DNA of 24,670 bases from Prevotella sp. UBA3208 (GTDB taxonomy: Bacteria; Bacteroidota; Bacteroidia; Bacteroidales; Bacteroidaceae), in the NCBI GenBank assembly GCA_002363695.1, contig DEWO01000094.1, positions 1 to 24,670 on the forward strand, written 5' to 3'. The translations under genes were made by a program, and so were the position numbers. Of this stretch, positions 1-9,200 are shown piece after piece (the stretch's first letter is position 1; each line of letters opens with the position of its first letter). The notes beneath the pieces are model-generated. The model was not told the origin of the DNA. It searched no databases and was given only the letters and a program-made list of their open reading frames with translations.

Positions 1-494
1 GGCACCGAACTCTCCTTCAGCACCTCCACCTCCAGACGGTTCTTCTTCGAGCCGAAGAACACACGGTCGCTGACGTCAATGGTATGACGGGTGAAGCCCC
101 CCTGATAAGTGCCGTTGCCTGCTTTGCGCCCGTTGATTTGCACACGTATCTCGGTAAAGGCGGCCTCGAACACCAGTTGTATCTGGCGGCCCTGCCACTG
201 CTGCGGCAGCGTGAACTCATGCTTATACAGTCCTTTCTCGTCGGCAATGCCCTCAGGTGTGGCCTTACCATAGAAGCGCATACCATACTGGTAGGTGCCG
301 AAACCTTGCAGTTCCCAGCATGAGGGGACACCAATCTTGGTCCACTTCCCACTGTTTCTGCCATCTGTGCACTGAAAATCCCACTGTACCATGTCGTCAC
401 ACCCGTGACCACTCAAATACTGTCGCTCAGTCTCTTGTGCCTGCGTTGCCAAAGCCATCAGCCCCAGCATCGCCAAAAGAAAAGTCCGTCTCAT
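1..494 (-). CDS. Glycoside hydrolase family 2 protein, N-terminal part (cut by window edge)
   Basis: The frame is open from the ATG at 494 to the window edge, giving about 164 residues; the catalytic part lies outside. It begins with a signal peptide (MRRTFLLAMLGLMALATQAQ), so export to the periplasm is likely. The rest reads as the jelly-roll sugar-binding domain that opens GH2 beta-galactosidases, beta-glucuronidases and relatives: WTKIGVPSCWELQGFGTYQYG near residues 52-72, then GLYKHEFTLPQQWQGRQIQLVFE and the FTEIRVQINGRKAGNGTYQGGFTRH stretch, where the family binds the glycan. In a xylan PUL it would remove a side-chain sugar such as galactose; this is inference, since the active site is not visible. 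It follows the GH10 xylanase after a strong terminator, and no TAnnTTTG promoter is visible between them. The family call is good, the substrate unknown. Confidence 0.85.
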   Translation of the reverse strand, partial: MRRTFLLAMLGLMALATQAQETERQYLSGHGCDDMVQWDFQCTDGRNSGKWTKIGVPSCWELQGFGTYQYGMRFYGKATPEGIADEKGLYKHEFTLPQQWQGRQIQLVFEAAFTEIRVQINGRKAGNGTYQGGFTRHTIDVSDRVFFGSKKNRLEVEVLKESSV

Positions 495-526
495 AGATAT
501 AGCTATATTATGTTTATAAGACGGAC
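484..526 (-). promoter_or_regulatory. Inverted repeat around the GH2 start codon
   Basis: GTCCGTCT at 484-491 is perfectly complementary to AGACGGAC at 519-526. The start codon (492-494) lies directly beside one arm, which covers codons 2-4. A 12-bp palindrome, ATATAGCTATAT, fills 497-508 inside the loop. In the mRNA these could fold over the ribosome-binding region. A role in translation control is inference. Confidence 0.4.
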
Positions 527-544
527 ATATAAAAGAATTGTCGC

Positions 545-565
545 CATTAAGCATTAAGCATTAAA
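545..565. repeat. Heptamer repeat CATTAAG x3
   Basis: Three consecutive 7-bp units, CATTAAG, CATTAAG and CATTAAA, lie between the GH10 terminator and the GH2 gene. They belong to a wider habit in this window of 7-8 bp repeats at gene junctions. Confidence 0.7.
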
Positions 566-602
566 AAAGCCCCTGCTACCGTCACGGCAACAGAGGGCTT
601 TT
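565..602 (-). terminator. Rho-independent terminator after the GH10 xylanase
   Basis: AAAAGCCC (565-572) pairs with GGGCTTTT (595-602). Three further pairs, CTG with CAG, continue the stem past a one-base bulge, and an inner CCGT/ACGG hairpin sits in the loop. Read on the minus strand the stem ends in a run of six T, as expected for intrinsic termination. It lies 22 bases past the GH10 stop codon and should end the uptake operon. The A-run on the other side could allow weak action in both directions. Confidence 0.85.
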
Positions 603-623
603 GTCTGTTAAAAGAGTAGATGA

Positions 624-2996
624 CTACTTCACGGTGTCTGATACGTTTTGACGCTCGTAGTAAGCCTTGTACTGCTCACCGCCGAACTTCAGGCCGAGGT
701 CTTCGCCGGCTAGTGCATCGCAGACGCCCTTGTAGGCCCACTTGCGCAGGAAGGAAGCGTCGAACAGGTTGGGTTTCTCACCCTTCAGCCAGTATTCGTG
801 CTCATCGTCGGCATCGGTCAGCGACCAGATGGTGATACCACTCTGCTGGGCTGCAGGCACGTTCTCAAAGTACGACTCGAAGACTGCCTTGTAGGCGTCG
901 CTCTGTGCCTTGTACTGGGCGGCAGAGGGAGAACTGGTGCTCAGCGAGATGTCCAACTCAGTGATACGGATGAGTTTGCCGGTGGCAGCCAGTTCCTTGA
1001 ACTGCTTGTCTACCTGGGCGCGCAGGGCAGCCACCTTCTCGGCATTGTTCTCTGCATTGTCGCTGGTTCCGCTCAGTGTGATGTGCATCTGGGTGCCGAT
1101 ACCGTCTACGATAGCCGCACCGTTGGCAGCGTCGATAGCCTGTACGAACTTGATGGCAGCAGCACGCTTGCCGTCAGAGGTCTCCAGGTTATAGTCGTTG
1201 TAGAACAACTTGGTCTCGGCAGGCAGATACTTGCGGGCAAACTGGAAAGCCTTCACGGCATAGTCCTTGACATAGTAGCCCCAGTAGAAGTGACCGCTAC
1301 CCCAGTTGAGGGTCAGACCGTCTTCTTCAGTCTCCACAGGAGCAGAGTCGTAGTGAGTACCGTCGTCATCGGTCCATGAGCCGCCAAAGACACCATCCAC
1401 ACCACGCACCTTGTTGTCGCCGTCGGTGATGGCCTCGTTGATGACATCATAGCCCACGGGCACGATGTCCTTCTCGGCCAAGTGGGTAGCAACACCCTTG
1501 ATCCAGTTCTCCATGACCTCTGTCAGGGCGGCGGCCTTCTCCTCAGCCGTCTTTGCCTCGAAGGTGATGCCTCCGGCACGACGAGGTGCAGCAGCGGGTG
1601 TCTGGTCTTTCTTCTTTCCGAACTTGAAGTCATCTACCCACAATACCGAGTTAGGCTTACCGCCAAACTGCAGACCGATGCGCACTACATCGGCTGGGTT
1701 GCCGTCGTAGGTGAATTCTCCCTCACACTTCAGCCATTCCTCAGGAGCCGTGAATGATGACTTATACAGGCCACTGTAACTGGCATTCTGACCGATAAAC
1801 TGTGCCACGACAGCATCAGGTGACTTGATGTAGAACGAGTAACTGTAGATGGTACCTGCCTGCAGGTTTTCAGCCAGCGGCCACCACAACTGGCAGTCCC
1901 AGTTCTGCGCCGTCTCACCATCCATCGTACATTTCAGGGCATACTTGCCGCTGTGTCCGCCTTCCTCTACGGTGCGGGCATAGTGGCTCCAACCCGTCCA
2001 TCCGGTATCGTTACCATCGTCGAAGTTACTGTTGGTGATGATGTTCTCCATCGGGTCTTCCACCTTCTTGCCGAACTGGAAGTCGTCCACATAGACAACC
2101 GAGTTAGGAGTACCGCCAAACTGCAGACCGATGCGCACTACGTCAGCCGGATTGCCTTCATAGGTGAACTCGCCTTCCAGCAAGGTCCACTCGTTAGTAG
2201 CAGTGACAGTGCCCTTGTAGAGACCGCTGTAGCTGGCATTCTGGCCGATGAACTGCACGTTGATGTTGTCAGGCGACTTGACCCACACACCGTAATAGTA
2301 GGTCACACCCTCTTTCAGGTTCTCGGCCAACGGCCACCACAACTGGCAGTCGTAGTTCACCGAAGTCTCGCCATCCATAGCGCATTTCAGGGCATACTTG
2401 CTCTCATGTCCACCCTCAACCACGCTACGCGAATAGTGAGACCAACCCGTCCAACCGGCATCGTTACCACCTTCGAAGTCAGAGTTGGTAATCACGTTCT
2501 CGCACTTGTCACCATCCTGTTCTGGCAGGATCATCTTCGGGGCAATGACCGAACGCAGGTAGCCCTGCTGTTGCTGGGTGTGCCAGAAGAAGTTGTGACC
2601 GTAGAGCCTCAGGCCGTCCTCTTTGAGGGCATCGAGCGCCGGGTCCAGATTGGCAAAGTTCAGGTCGCCATTGCTCTTCATCAGGGCATCCATCTTCATG
2701 GCATTGCCCCAGGTCACCATCTGGAAGTTTTCCTTGGACAACTCATGGCGGCCGTCCTCGCCCATATAGATGTCCTTGCCTACACCCAGACCGAGCACCA
2801 TGTTGGAGTGGTTCTCAGCAGCATAGGTCTTGATAGCGTCATAGTTGGCCAGCACCTCTTTCACTTCGAGGGGTATCTCAGTCTTAGTGATGCTATTGTG
2901 ACCTTCGGGTGTGTTCCACTCCATTATCTGGTCTTTGCACCCAGTGAGCAGCATCGACGATGCTACTACTGGTAATATGATTTGATTGATTTTCAT
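624..2996 (-). CDS. xyn10: GH10 endo-1,4-beta-xylanase lipoprotein with two internal CBMs
   Basis: A 790-residue xylanase that cuts the beta-1,4-xylan backbone. The signal peptide ends in the lipobox LLTGC (Cys20) followed by KDQ, so the enzyme is probably a surface lipoprotein. The GH10 barrel is split: its first part (about 45-150) includes VTWGNAMKMDAL and GHNFFWHTQ, and the rest runs from about 480 to 775. Between them are two tandem modules of the CBM4_9 type (about 166-311 and 317-462) that are strongly alike. The acid/base Glu521 is in YDVINEAI and the nucleophile Glu680 in ITELDIS; both are intact. Xylanases with CBMs inserted at this point are a known Bacteroidetes type, including Prevotella bryantii Xyn10C and a Bacteroides intestinalis Xyn10A. 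It is the last gene of the SusC operon, 21 bp after the glycan-binding protein gene, and is followed by a terminator. Confidence 0.95.
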   Translation of the reverse strand: MKINQIILPVVASSMLLTGCKDQIMEWNTPEGHNSITKTEIPLEVKEVLANYDAIKTYAAENHSNMVLGLGVGKDIYMGEDGRHELSKENFQMVTWGNAMKMDALMKSNGDLNFANLDPALDALKEDGLRLYGHNFFWHTQQQQGYLRSVIAPKMILPEQDGDKCENVITNSDFEGGNDAGWTGWSHYSRSVVEGGHESKYALKCAMDGETSVNYDCQLWWPLAENLKEGVTYYYGVWVKSPDNINVQFIGQNASYSGLYKGTVTATNEWTLLEGEFTYEGNPADVVRIGLQFGGTPNSVVYVDDFQFGKKVEDPMENIITNSNFDDGNDTGWTGWSHYARTVEEGGHSGKYALKCTMDGETAQNWDCQLWWPLAENLQAGTIYSYSFYIKSPDAVVAQFIGQNASYSGLYKSSFTAPEEWLKCEGEFTYDGNPADVVRIGLQFGGKPNSVLWVDDFKFGKKKDQTPAAAPRRAGGITFEAKTAEEKAAALTEVMENWIKGVATHLAEKDIVPVGYDVINEAITDGDNKVRGVDGVFGGSWTDDDGTHYDSAPVETEEDGLTLNWGSGHFYWGYYVKDYAVKAFQFARKYLPAETKLFYNDYNLETSDGKRAAAIKFVQAIDAANGAAIVDGIGTQMHITLSGTSDNAENNAEKVAALRAQVDKQFKELAATGKLIRITELDISLSTSSPSAAQYKAQSDAYKAVFESYFENVPAAQQSGITIWSLTDADDEHEYWLKGEKPNLFDASFLRKWAYKGVCDALAGEDLGLKFGGEQYKAYYERQNVSDTVK
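1611..2501 (-). repeat. Tandem duplication encoding two CBM modules in GH10
   Basis: Bases 2064-2501 and 1611-2048 encode two successive modules of about 146 residues with long identical blocks, for example GWTGWSHY, WWPLAENL, FIGQNASYSGLYK and GNPADVVRIGLQFGG. DNA identity is also high, with shared runs such as CAGACCGATGCGCACTAC. This is an internal duplication and a possible site of recombination that could change the number of CBMs. Confidence 0.85.
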
Positions 2997-3017
2997 AATG
3001 AATATACGTTTTAGTGG

Positions 3018-4418
3018 TTATTCTTCTGTTTCGTCGTCGAAGTCGCTTACCGGGATGGCGGTAGTGTTCACGACACGCAGGTTGTCAATATAGATCTTCT
3101 GAGTGAAGAGGCTTGCAGGATACTTGACACCTAGAGCTTCGTCCTCCAAGTCGCTGTTGCAGAACAGGAATACGAGGTTCTTGTACGAGCCGGCATTGCG
3201 GTCGTCGGTGACGTTCTTCAGCGTGGCGTCAGGATTCTCAGCAGCATCGTAGTTACCGAAGGCTGTCATGGGGATGGTGACAGTCTGCCAGCGCTCACCC
3301 GTCGTCCAGGCAGCGTGTGTGCCGTCGGCGGCATTGAACCAAGGCACCCAGACGGTAGCCACGTTGGTGTACTGTGCACTGTACTTGGTGCAGCCGGAGC
3401 CGTATCCGTAGTTCGACAGGTTGTTGAGCAGCGAGATTTCCAGCTGTCCGCTCAGATCCCATGCCTCAGGGCAGTAGATGTCGAACTGGATAGCCAGATT
3501 TGAGGCGTTGGTGGTCTCGGGGATGTAGCTGTACATGCGCGACCAGTCATCGTTGGCATTGTCGTTGCCAGCCGTTGCCCACAGCAGGGCATTCGAGCCA
3601 GCATCCAAGCCGCCAGCGTCGAGCTTCACGTTGGGCACCAGCATGGCCACCTTGCCGCGGCCTGTACCCAGCGGGTCGTCCACGAGGTCTTCACTGCCGT
3701 AGGTGGCACTCCATGAACCCAGCTCGCCCTTGCCGTCGAAGTCGGTGATGAAGCTGCGGAAGTCGTTGAAGTAGGCGGGAGTCACAGCCGTTCCGTTGGC
3801 ACCCTCGCTGGTCAGCGAGCCTGCCACGCTAAGGTCGGCATTTGCTGGTACGGTGAATGAGTACCACTCGCCGTCCTCGTCGGTGATGATGCCGCTCTCA
3901 ACAACGGTACCGTCAGGCAGCGTCACCTTGGTGGTCTCCTGCAAGTTGCTGCCATAGACGGTCACCGTCTCGCCAGCCTTGGGCAGGGTGTTGTCACAGT
4001 TGGTGATGCTGGGGGCTGCAGCCCGGATGGTAAATTCATACACCAGACGGTTGCTGTCACTCTTGTAGAAGACAATCGTATTGCGTACACTTTCCTCTGC
4101 TTTGTCTACAGGAGTCTTGCTGTTCAGCGTCACCCACACGTTGTTGTCGGTCATCAGGGCGTTGTTGAAGTAGGTCTCGTAGCCGTTGATATAGATTTTC
4201 TTCAGGCCGGTGAAACCCGAGCCCTGAATGCGCAGCAGCTGGCCCAAGCGGGCAAAGTCTACCTCGCGGTCCTTGTTGACTTTGTCGTCGATGTTCTCAA
4301 GGAACACCTTGTCTATTGTCATCTGTGCCGAGCCGGAATCGTCGTCATCCTTACAGGCGGTGAAGCCGAAGGCTGCTACAGCTAAGCACAGCATCATGAA
4401 ATATCTTGTAGCTTTCAT
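3018..4418 (-). CDS. Surface glycan-binding lipoprotein with IPT/TIG-like domains (SGBP)
   Basis: A 466-residue lipoprotein with lipobox FGFTAC (Cys22). The following KDDDD matches the lipoprotein export signal that sends Bacteroidetes lipoproteins to the cell surface. Residues about 35-130 and 133-220 read as two Ig-like IPT/TIG domains (LLRIQGSGFTGLKKIYING; PKAGETVTVYGSNLQ), which in SGBPs act as spacers. The C-terminal half, about 220-460, is rich in aromatic residues (WATAGNDNANDDWSRMYSYIP, VWVPWFNA) and ends in KIYIDNLRVV; it is probably the sugar-binding domain, as in SGBP-B proteins of xylan and xyloglucan PULs. No catalytic motif is seen. It is placed directly after SusD (38 bp) and before the xylanase (21 bp), the usual position, so its job is probably to hold xylan at the SusCD transporter. 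Confidence 0.88.
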   Translation of the reverse strand: MKATRYFMMLCLAVAAFGFTACKDDDDSGSAQMTIDKVFLENIDDKVNKDREVDFARLGQLLRIQGSGFTGLKKIYINGYETYFNNALMTDNNVWVTLNSKTPVDKAEESVRNTIVFYKSDSNRLVYEFTIRAAAPSITNCDNTLPKAGETVTVYGSNLQETTKVTLPDGTVVESGIITDEDGEWYSFTVPANADLSVAGSLTSEGANGTAVTPAYFNDFRSFITDFDGKGELGSWSATYGSEDLVDDPLGTGRGKVAMLVPNVKLDAGGLDAGSNALLWATAGNDNANDDWSRMYSYIPETTNASNLAIQFDIYCPEAWDLSGQLEISLLNNLSNYGYGSGCTKYSAQYTNVATVWVPWFNAADGTHAAWTTGERWQTVTIPMTAFGNYDAAENPDATLKNVTDDRNAGSYKNLVFLFCNSDLEDEALGVKYPASLFTQKIYIDNLRVVNTTAIPVSDFDDETEE

Positions 4419-4423
4419 AATCG

Positions 4424-4458
4424 TTTTACTTTTTTACCTTTTTACTTTTTTACCTTTT
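4424..4458. repeat. TTTTTACY repeat at the SusD/SGBP junction
   Basis: TTTTACT at 4424-4430 is followed by three 8-bp units, TTTTTACC, TTTTTACT and TTTTTACC, and a final TTTT. It fills the gap between the SusD stop codon and the SGBP start. In the mRNA it gives an A-rich leader of GGTAAAAA units, which could help translation start in a phylum that rarely uses Shine-Dalgarno sites. The same unit occurs inside the SusD signal peptide in the opposite orientation. Confidence 0.75.
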
Positions 4459-6220
4459 AAAACAGCTCTGCATCCGTGACCTCACGCTCGCCAAACTCGT
4501 AGGCAACAGTGGCAATGTTGCCGTCGGTATCGGGCTTCAGCAGCGGATTCTTGGTCTGGTCGGTGTCGGCAATGGGCAGCGTCAGGTTGCGTGCAGTGGC
4601 AACGGCAACACTGGGACCAGGCTTGCTGTAAGAGTCTGACAGCTTGTACTCGTGGGTAGAAGCGGTGTAGTAGCTGGCATTGCGGTACTGGTTGTTGACG
4701 TAGTTGACCACCTCCTGCTGCTGGTAGTAGCCGCGACGCACGAGGAAGAACCAGTAGAGGCCCTCGAAAGCCGTCTCGACACGGAACTCGTGGCGGATGT
4801 CCTCATAGCCAATCTTTGTCTTGGCGGGAACCCCGGCACGGCTGCGCAGAGCGTTGAAGTACTGCAGAGCCTGGGCATCGGTAGTGGTGCTGTTGTTGCC
4901 GAGTACGGCCTCTGCATAGTTCAAGTAGACCTCGGCCAAGCGCATCATGTAGGTGTTGATGCCAGAGTTGTTGTTGACGGCAAAGCCGTTGACGGCATTG
5001 GTACCAATGACATACTTCTTGATGTTGGCACCCTGAGAACCTGCATTCTCCGACTCGCCATAGACGTATGGATTGTCGGTGGCCGACAGCTCAGGATAGG
5101 ACTCGCCATAGGAGGCCACGCAGTTGTGGCGGCGGATGGCGTCGTCAATGACTGTGCCTAAGGTCGGGTCGTCATACTCCTTGAACTCCTCCCACAGGTC
5201 GTAAGAGCAATAGGTGGAGCCACCCCATGAGTTGCCCTGATTGACCTGTGTGCTCCACGCCAGGAAGCGAGTCATCGACTGGGCCAGACCGCTGGAAGCA
5301 CCAGCCTGGAACTGCAGCTGGAAGATGCTCTCACTGTTGTTGTTGAAGGTTGAGGCAGCGAAGAGCTCGGCGTAGGTGTCAGTCAACTTGTATGGGCCTT
5401 CGGTGATGACCTTGGCAGCAGCCTTTCTGGCAGCATCCAGATAGTAGTTGTTGCGGGTGCCGCTGATGAAGTTGGTCTGGATGTTGGTGCCGTCATAGCG
5501 GCCGCTGGTGGTCAGACCGGCCATTGACAGGTAGAAGCGCGACAGCATGCCGTAGGCAGCATACTTGTTGACACGCCCTGCTGCTGGCGACGTGGCGGGC
5601 AGGTTGACGGCAGCATACTCCATGTCGCGGATGGCAAACTCCATGGCGTCGGTCATGCGAGAGGGGCTAACCACATAATTATTGATAACGGTCTGCGTGT
5701 TGTCGTAGATGATAGCGCAACCCCACAATGAGGCAATATACCAGTAGGCCAAGCCGCGCATGAAACGGGCTTCGGCAATGCCATGTGTCTTGGCCGTCTC
5801 AGAGACATCACCTGTAGAGAAGTTAGCAATGTTGTTCAGCGAGTTGTTCGACTGAGCTACAACGGAATAGAGAGCACCCCACGCCTCGGTCAGACCTGTA
5901 GACAGACCTGTCTCGGTAAAGTTAGTGTAGGGATAGATATAGTCAGAGTACTGGGCCGTGATGTTGTTGGCGCGTCCGTCGCCCATGCCGTAGTAGAACT
6001 TGTCGTTGAAGTCGTACCATACGTGGCTGTAGAGCGGGATGATGGCCTGTGACACGGCATCGTCACTCGAGAAGAAATTGCTTTGTGACAACTGGTAGGT
6101 GTTCTTCTGGTCCAGAAAGTCCTCGGCACAGCTTGTCAGTAAAGGTAAAACGGTAAAAAGGTAAAAGGGTAATACCGCTTTCGCCAGAGTCCTTACCTTA
6201 TTGAATATATTTGTTTTCAT
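4457..6220 (-). CDS. susD: SusD-like outer-membrane glycan-binding lipoprotein
   Basis: A 587-residue SusD/RagB-family protein, the lid that binds oligosaccharides over the SusC channel. The lipobox is LLTSC with Cys31, followed by the typical AEDFLDQKNTYQLSQSNFF start. Family features follow: a TPR-rich helical core with GIAEARFMRGLAYWYIASLWG near residues 147-167, RVNKYAAYGMLSRFYLSMAG, and near the C-terminus TYMMRLAEVYLNYAEAV, YFNALRSRAGVP and IRHEFRVETAFEGLYWFFLVRRG. Its gene starts 38 bp after susC ends, and the two products should form one complex. The hydrophobic core of the signal peptide (FYLFTVLPL) is encoded by a TTTTTACC-type repeat. The exact glycan is not readable from sequence; xylo-oligosaccharides are inferred from the neighbouring GH10 and GH67 genes. 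Confidence 0.95.
   Translation of the reverse strand: MKTNIFNKVRTLAKAVLPFYLFTVLPLLTSCAEDFLDQKNTYQLSQSNFFSSDDAVSQAIIPLYSHVWYDFNDKFYYGMGDGRANNITAQYSDYIYPYTNFTETGLSTGLTEAWGALYSVVAQSNNSLNNIANFSTGDVSETAKTHGIAEARFMRGLAYWYIASLWGCAIIYDNTQTVINNYVVSPSRMTDAMEFAIRDMEYAAVNLPATSPAAGRVNKYAAYGMLSRFYLSMAGLTTSGRYDGTNIQTNFISGTRNNYYLDAARKAAAKVITEGPYKLTDTYAELFAASTFNNNSESIFQLQFQAGASSGLAQSMTRFLAWSTQVNQGNSWGGSTYCSYDLWEEFKEYDDPTLGTVIDDAIRRHNCVASYGESYPELSATDNPYVYGESENAGSQGANIKKYVIGTNAVNGFAVNNNSGINTYMMRLAEVYLNYAEAVLGNNSTTTDAQALQYFNALRSRAGVPAKTKIGYEDIRHEFRVETAFEGLYWFFLVRRGYYQQQEVVNYVNNQYRNASYYTASTHEYKLSDSYSKPGPSVAVATARNLTLPIADTDQTKNPLLKPDTDGNIATVAYEFGEREVTDAELF
6139..6172. repeat. GGTAAAAA repeat inside the SusD signal peptide
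   Basis: Degenerate 7-8 bp units (GTAAAGGTAAAACGGTAAAA and onward to GGGTAA) lie within the coding sequence. Read on the coding strand as TTTTTACC units, they encode much of the hydrophobic core of the SusD signal peptide, about residues 17-27. Confidence 0.7.
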
Positions 6221-6222
6221 AG

Positions 6223-6257
6223 TTTTTTACTTTGTTGTTTTTTACTTTTTTGCCTTT
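6223..6257. repeat. T-rich TTTTTAC repeat at the SusC/SusD junction
   Basis: TTTTTTAC occurs twice (6223-6230, 6237-6244) with a TTTTTTGCC variant after it, filling the gap between the susC stop and the susD start. It is a degenerate relative of the repeat at 4424-4458 and gives an A-rich leader on the mRNA. Confidence 0.55.
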
Positions 6258-6258
6258 A

Positions 6259-9200
6259 TCAGAACTGCAAGTTCACACCAATGGTATAAATACGAGGTGA
6301 GGGATAGCGGCTGTAGTCAACACCGTTCAGCAATGCATTGCCGCGCAGTGAACCCACCTCAGGATCGAAACCGTCGTACTTGGTGATGGTGAAGAGGTTC
6401 TGGATGTTGCAGTAAATCTTAGCATTGGTCAGATAGACCTTCTGAATCAGCTTGCGGGGCAGCGTGTAAGACAAAGATACATTCTGTAGGCGGATGTACG
6501 AACCGTCCTCCACGTAGGCGTCGCTGACGCGGTTGTTCTTGTTGACACCACTCTCAGTCGACAGACGGGGCATGTTGGTACCCGGGTTTGTCACGTAGTA
6601 GTTACGATAGTCGTCAGGACCATCGGCCTCGTACTTGGCCAGACGTGCATAGTCAAGCACGGTGGTCAGCTGGTTGGCTGTAGAACCTGTGATGTCCAGG
6701 AAGCGGCGCTGGTAGTTCATCACCTTGTTGCCATAAGAACCGCTGAACTGGAAACTCAGGTCGAAGCCTTTATAGGAGAAAGTGTTGCCGAAGCCCCAAG
6801 TGAATTTAGGCTCAGGGTTGCCGATGAAGGTCTGGTCATTGTTGTCGATTACACCGTTGTTGTCGATGTCGGCATAGATGTAGTCGCCGATAAAGATGCC
6901 GCCCGATGTGGGCGAGGTGGCTATCGAAGCACCCTCAGGCAGTGCCACAGGCTTGATGTTACCGTCGGCATCCTTGTAGTAGAAGTCCTCGGGTTTGTCG
7001 AAGCGGCCGATGACCTTGTAGCCCCAGAACTGGCCGATAGGCTCACCCACTACGGTATTGGTGACAGTGGCAGTCTCAGAACCAATCTGCAGGGTTTGGG
7101 GCAGGCTGCCGCTCTCAGAGTCAAGTTCCGTTACCTTGTTGCGGTTCAGCGAGAACACGATGTTCGAACGCCATGAGAAGTCCTTGTTCTCGATGTTCAC
7201 CGTGTTGACGGTAATCTCGATACCCGTATTGCGCAGACTACCTACGTTAGCCCACGGGTTGCTGGCCACGCCGTATTTGCTGCCGGCACCGGAACCGCCA
7301 AAGGCGGGAATATCCTTGATCATGAGCAAGTCCTTGGTCTTCTTGTAGTACCAGTCGAACACGACGTCTATGCGGCTATGGAACAGCGAGAGGTCGAAAC
7401 CGATGTTGGTCGAATAGGTGGTCTCCCATTTCAGATCGGCATTGGCATTGTTAGCATTCAGTACGCCCACACCCCATGTAGTGGTGTAGTTACGAAGCAT
7501 GGCATCGCCCATCCAGTTAGCCACGTTTTGGTTACCTGTAGCACCCCAGCCTAAGCGTAACTTCAGGTTGTTGACAATCTTGTTATCCTTCAGGAATTCC
7601 TCCTGCGAGGCACGCCAGGCGAGAGCTGCAGAGGGGAACCAGCCCCAGCGGTTGTCGCCGATGAACTTGCTGGAACCGTCGCGACGTAGCGTAGCCGTCA
7701 GCAAGTAGCGGTCGTCATAGTTATAGAGTACGCGGCCGAAATATGAGAATAGGCTGTTGCGGTCTTGGTTACCTTGTGTCAGGTTGATATTGTTGCCTGT
7801 CGTCTCACCGGCAATGATATCCGTCACCGAGTTGGACAGGTAGCCAGAGTTGGCCACGGCAAAATTCTCCCAGTAACTCTCGCTCATTTCCTGACCAATC
7901 ATGGCGTTGATGTTATGCTTCTGTGCGAAGGTGCCGTTGTAGGTCAGGATGTTACGCCACGACCAGTATTTCGTGTCGTTCTTGTACCACGCACCGTCGC
8001 GCTGGGTACTCTCCTTGACACCGAACTTGTAGTCTGGAGTATAAGTCTTCGTCTTGTTCAGGTTATAGTCGGTAGAGAGTTCGGTCTTCAAGGTCAGGCC
8101 CTTGTAGAGCGTAGTTTCCAGATAAGTGTTGATGCGGAAGTTGAGGCGCTTGGCATAGTTGGTCTTGATTTCAGCCAGTGCCACGGCATTCTCGGGCATC
8201 CACTGGTCATCCGGACCATCATAGCCACCGTCTGGGTTGCGGACAGCCACTGAAGGCTGCGAGCGCAGGGCTGTATTGATGATGTCCCAGTTCTTCTCCA
8301 TCTCCTGCCTTGAGTCAGACAGTGAGAACGAGATGCCGCCCTTGAGCCACTTCTTCAGTTCCGTGTCAATGTTACCACGGATGGTCTGGCGGCGGAAACC
8401 TGTGTTCAAGGCAATACCGTCTTGTTTCAGGTAGCCGGCGCTGATGGCGTAGGTGGTCTTCTCTGTACCGCCTGTCAGCGACAGACTGTGGTTGGTCATG
8501 AAGGCCGTCTTGAACATCTCGTCCTGCCAGTCGGTACCTTCACCCAGCAGTTCCGGGCGGATATAGGTGCCGCTGTGGGTCTTGATCTGGGCATCGGCAA
8601 TGGCGTTGTTCTGTTCGGCATACTGGCGCAGGTTCATGACGTCCAGTTTCTTGGGCATCTGCTGCCAGCCTACGTAGCCGTCATAGGTCAGCAGAGCCTC
8701 GCCGGCTTTACCGCGCTTGGTGGTAATCATGATGACACCATTACTTGCGCGCGAACCATAAATAGCTGTAGCCGATGCGTCCTTCAGAATGTCCATCGTC
8801 AGGATGTCCGAGGGGTTGATGCCTGCCAGCGGGTTCGAGTTACCGTTGTCGCCGCCGTCTGAGTCGATGATGACACCGTCAATGACGAAGATAGGCTGGC
8901 TGGAGGCGTTCAGCGAGTTGGTACCACGGATGCGGATGGTGCTGGAACCACCAGGCGTACCGGTGTTGGCCTGAATCTGGACACCGGCGGCACGACCCTG
9001 CAGTACCTGGTCAATGCTGGTGGTGACGGACTTCTCGAAGGCCTTGTTGTCCACCTGTGTGACGGCACCCGTCAGGTCCGACTTACGCATCGTACCGTAA
9101 CCGACCACCACCACTTCGTTCAGAAGAGCTTCGTCTTCCAAGAGCGTAACGTTGATAGTTCTCTTGCCTGCAACTTTGACTTCCTGAGTCTGATAGCCTA

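Noticed and set aside
1953..2975. Open frame of 340 codons on the plus strand
   Set aside because: It is antisense to the GH10 xylanase, has no family resemblance or leader, and arises from base composition of the gene opposite.
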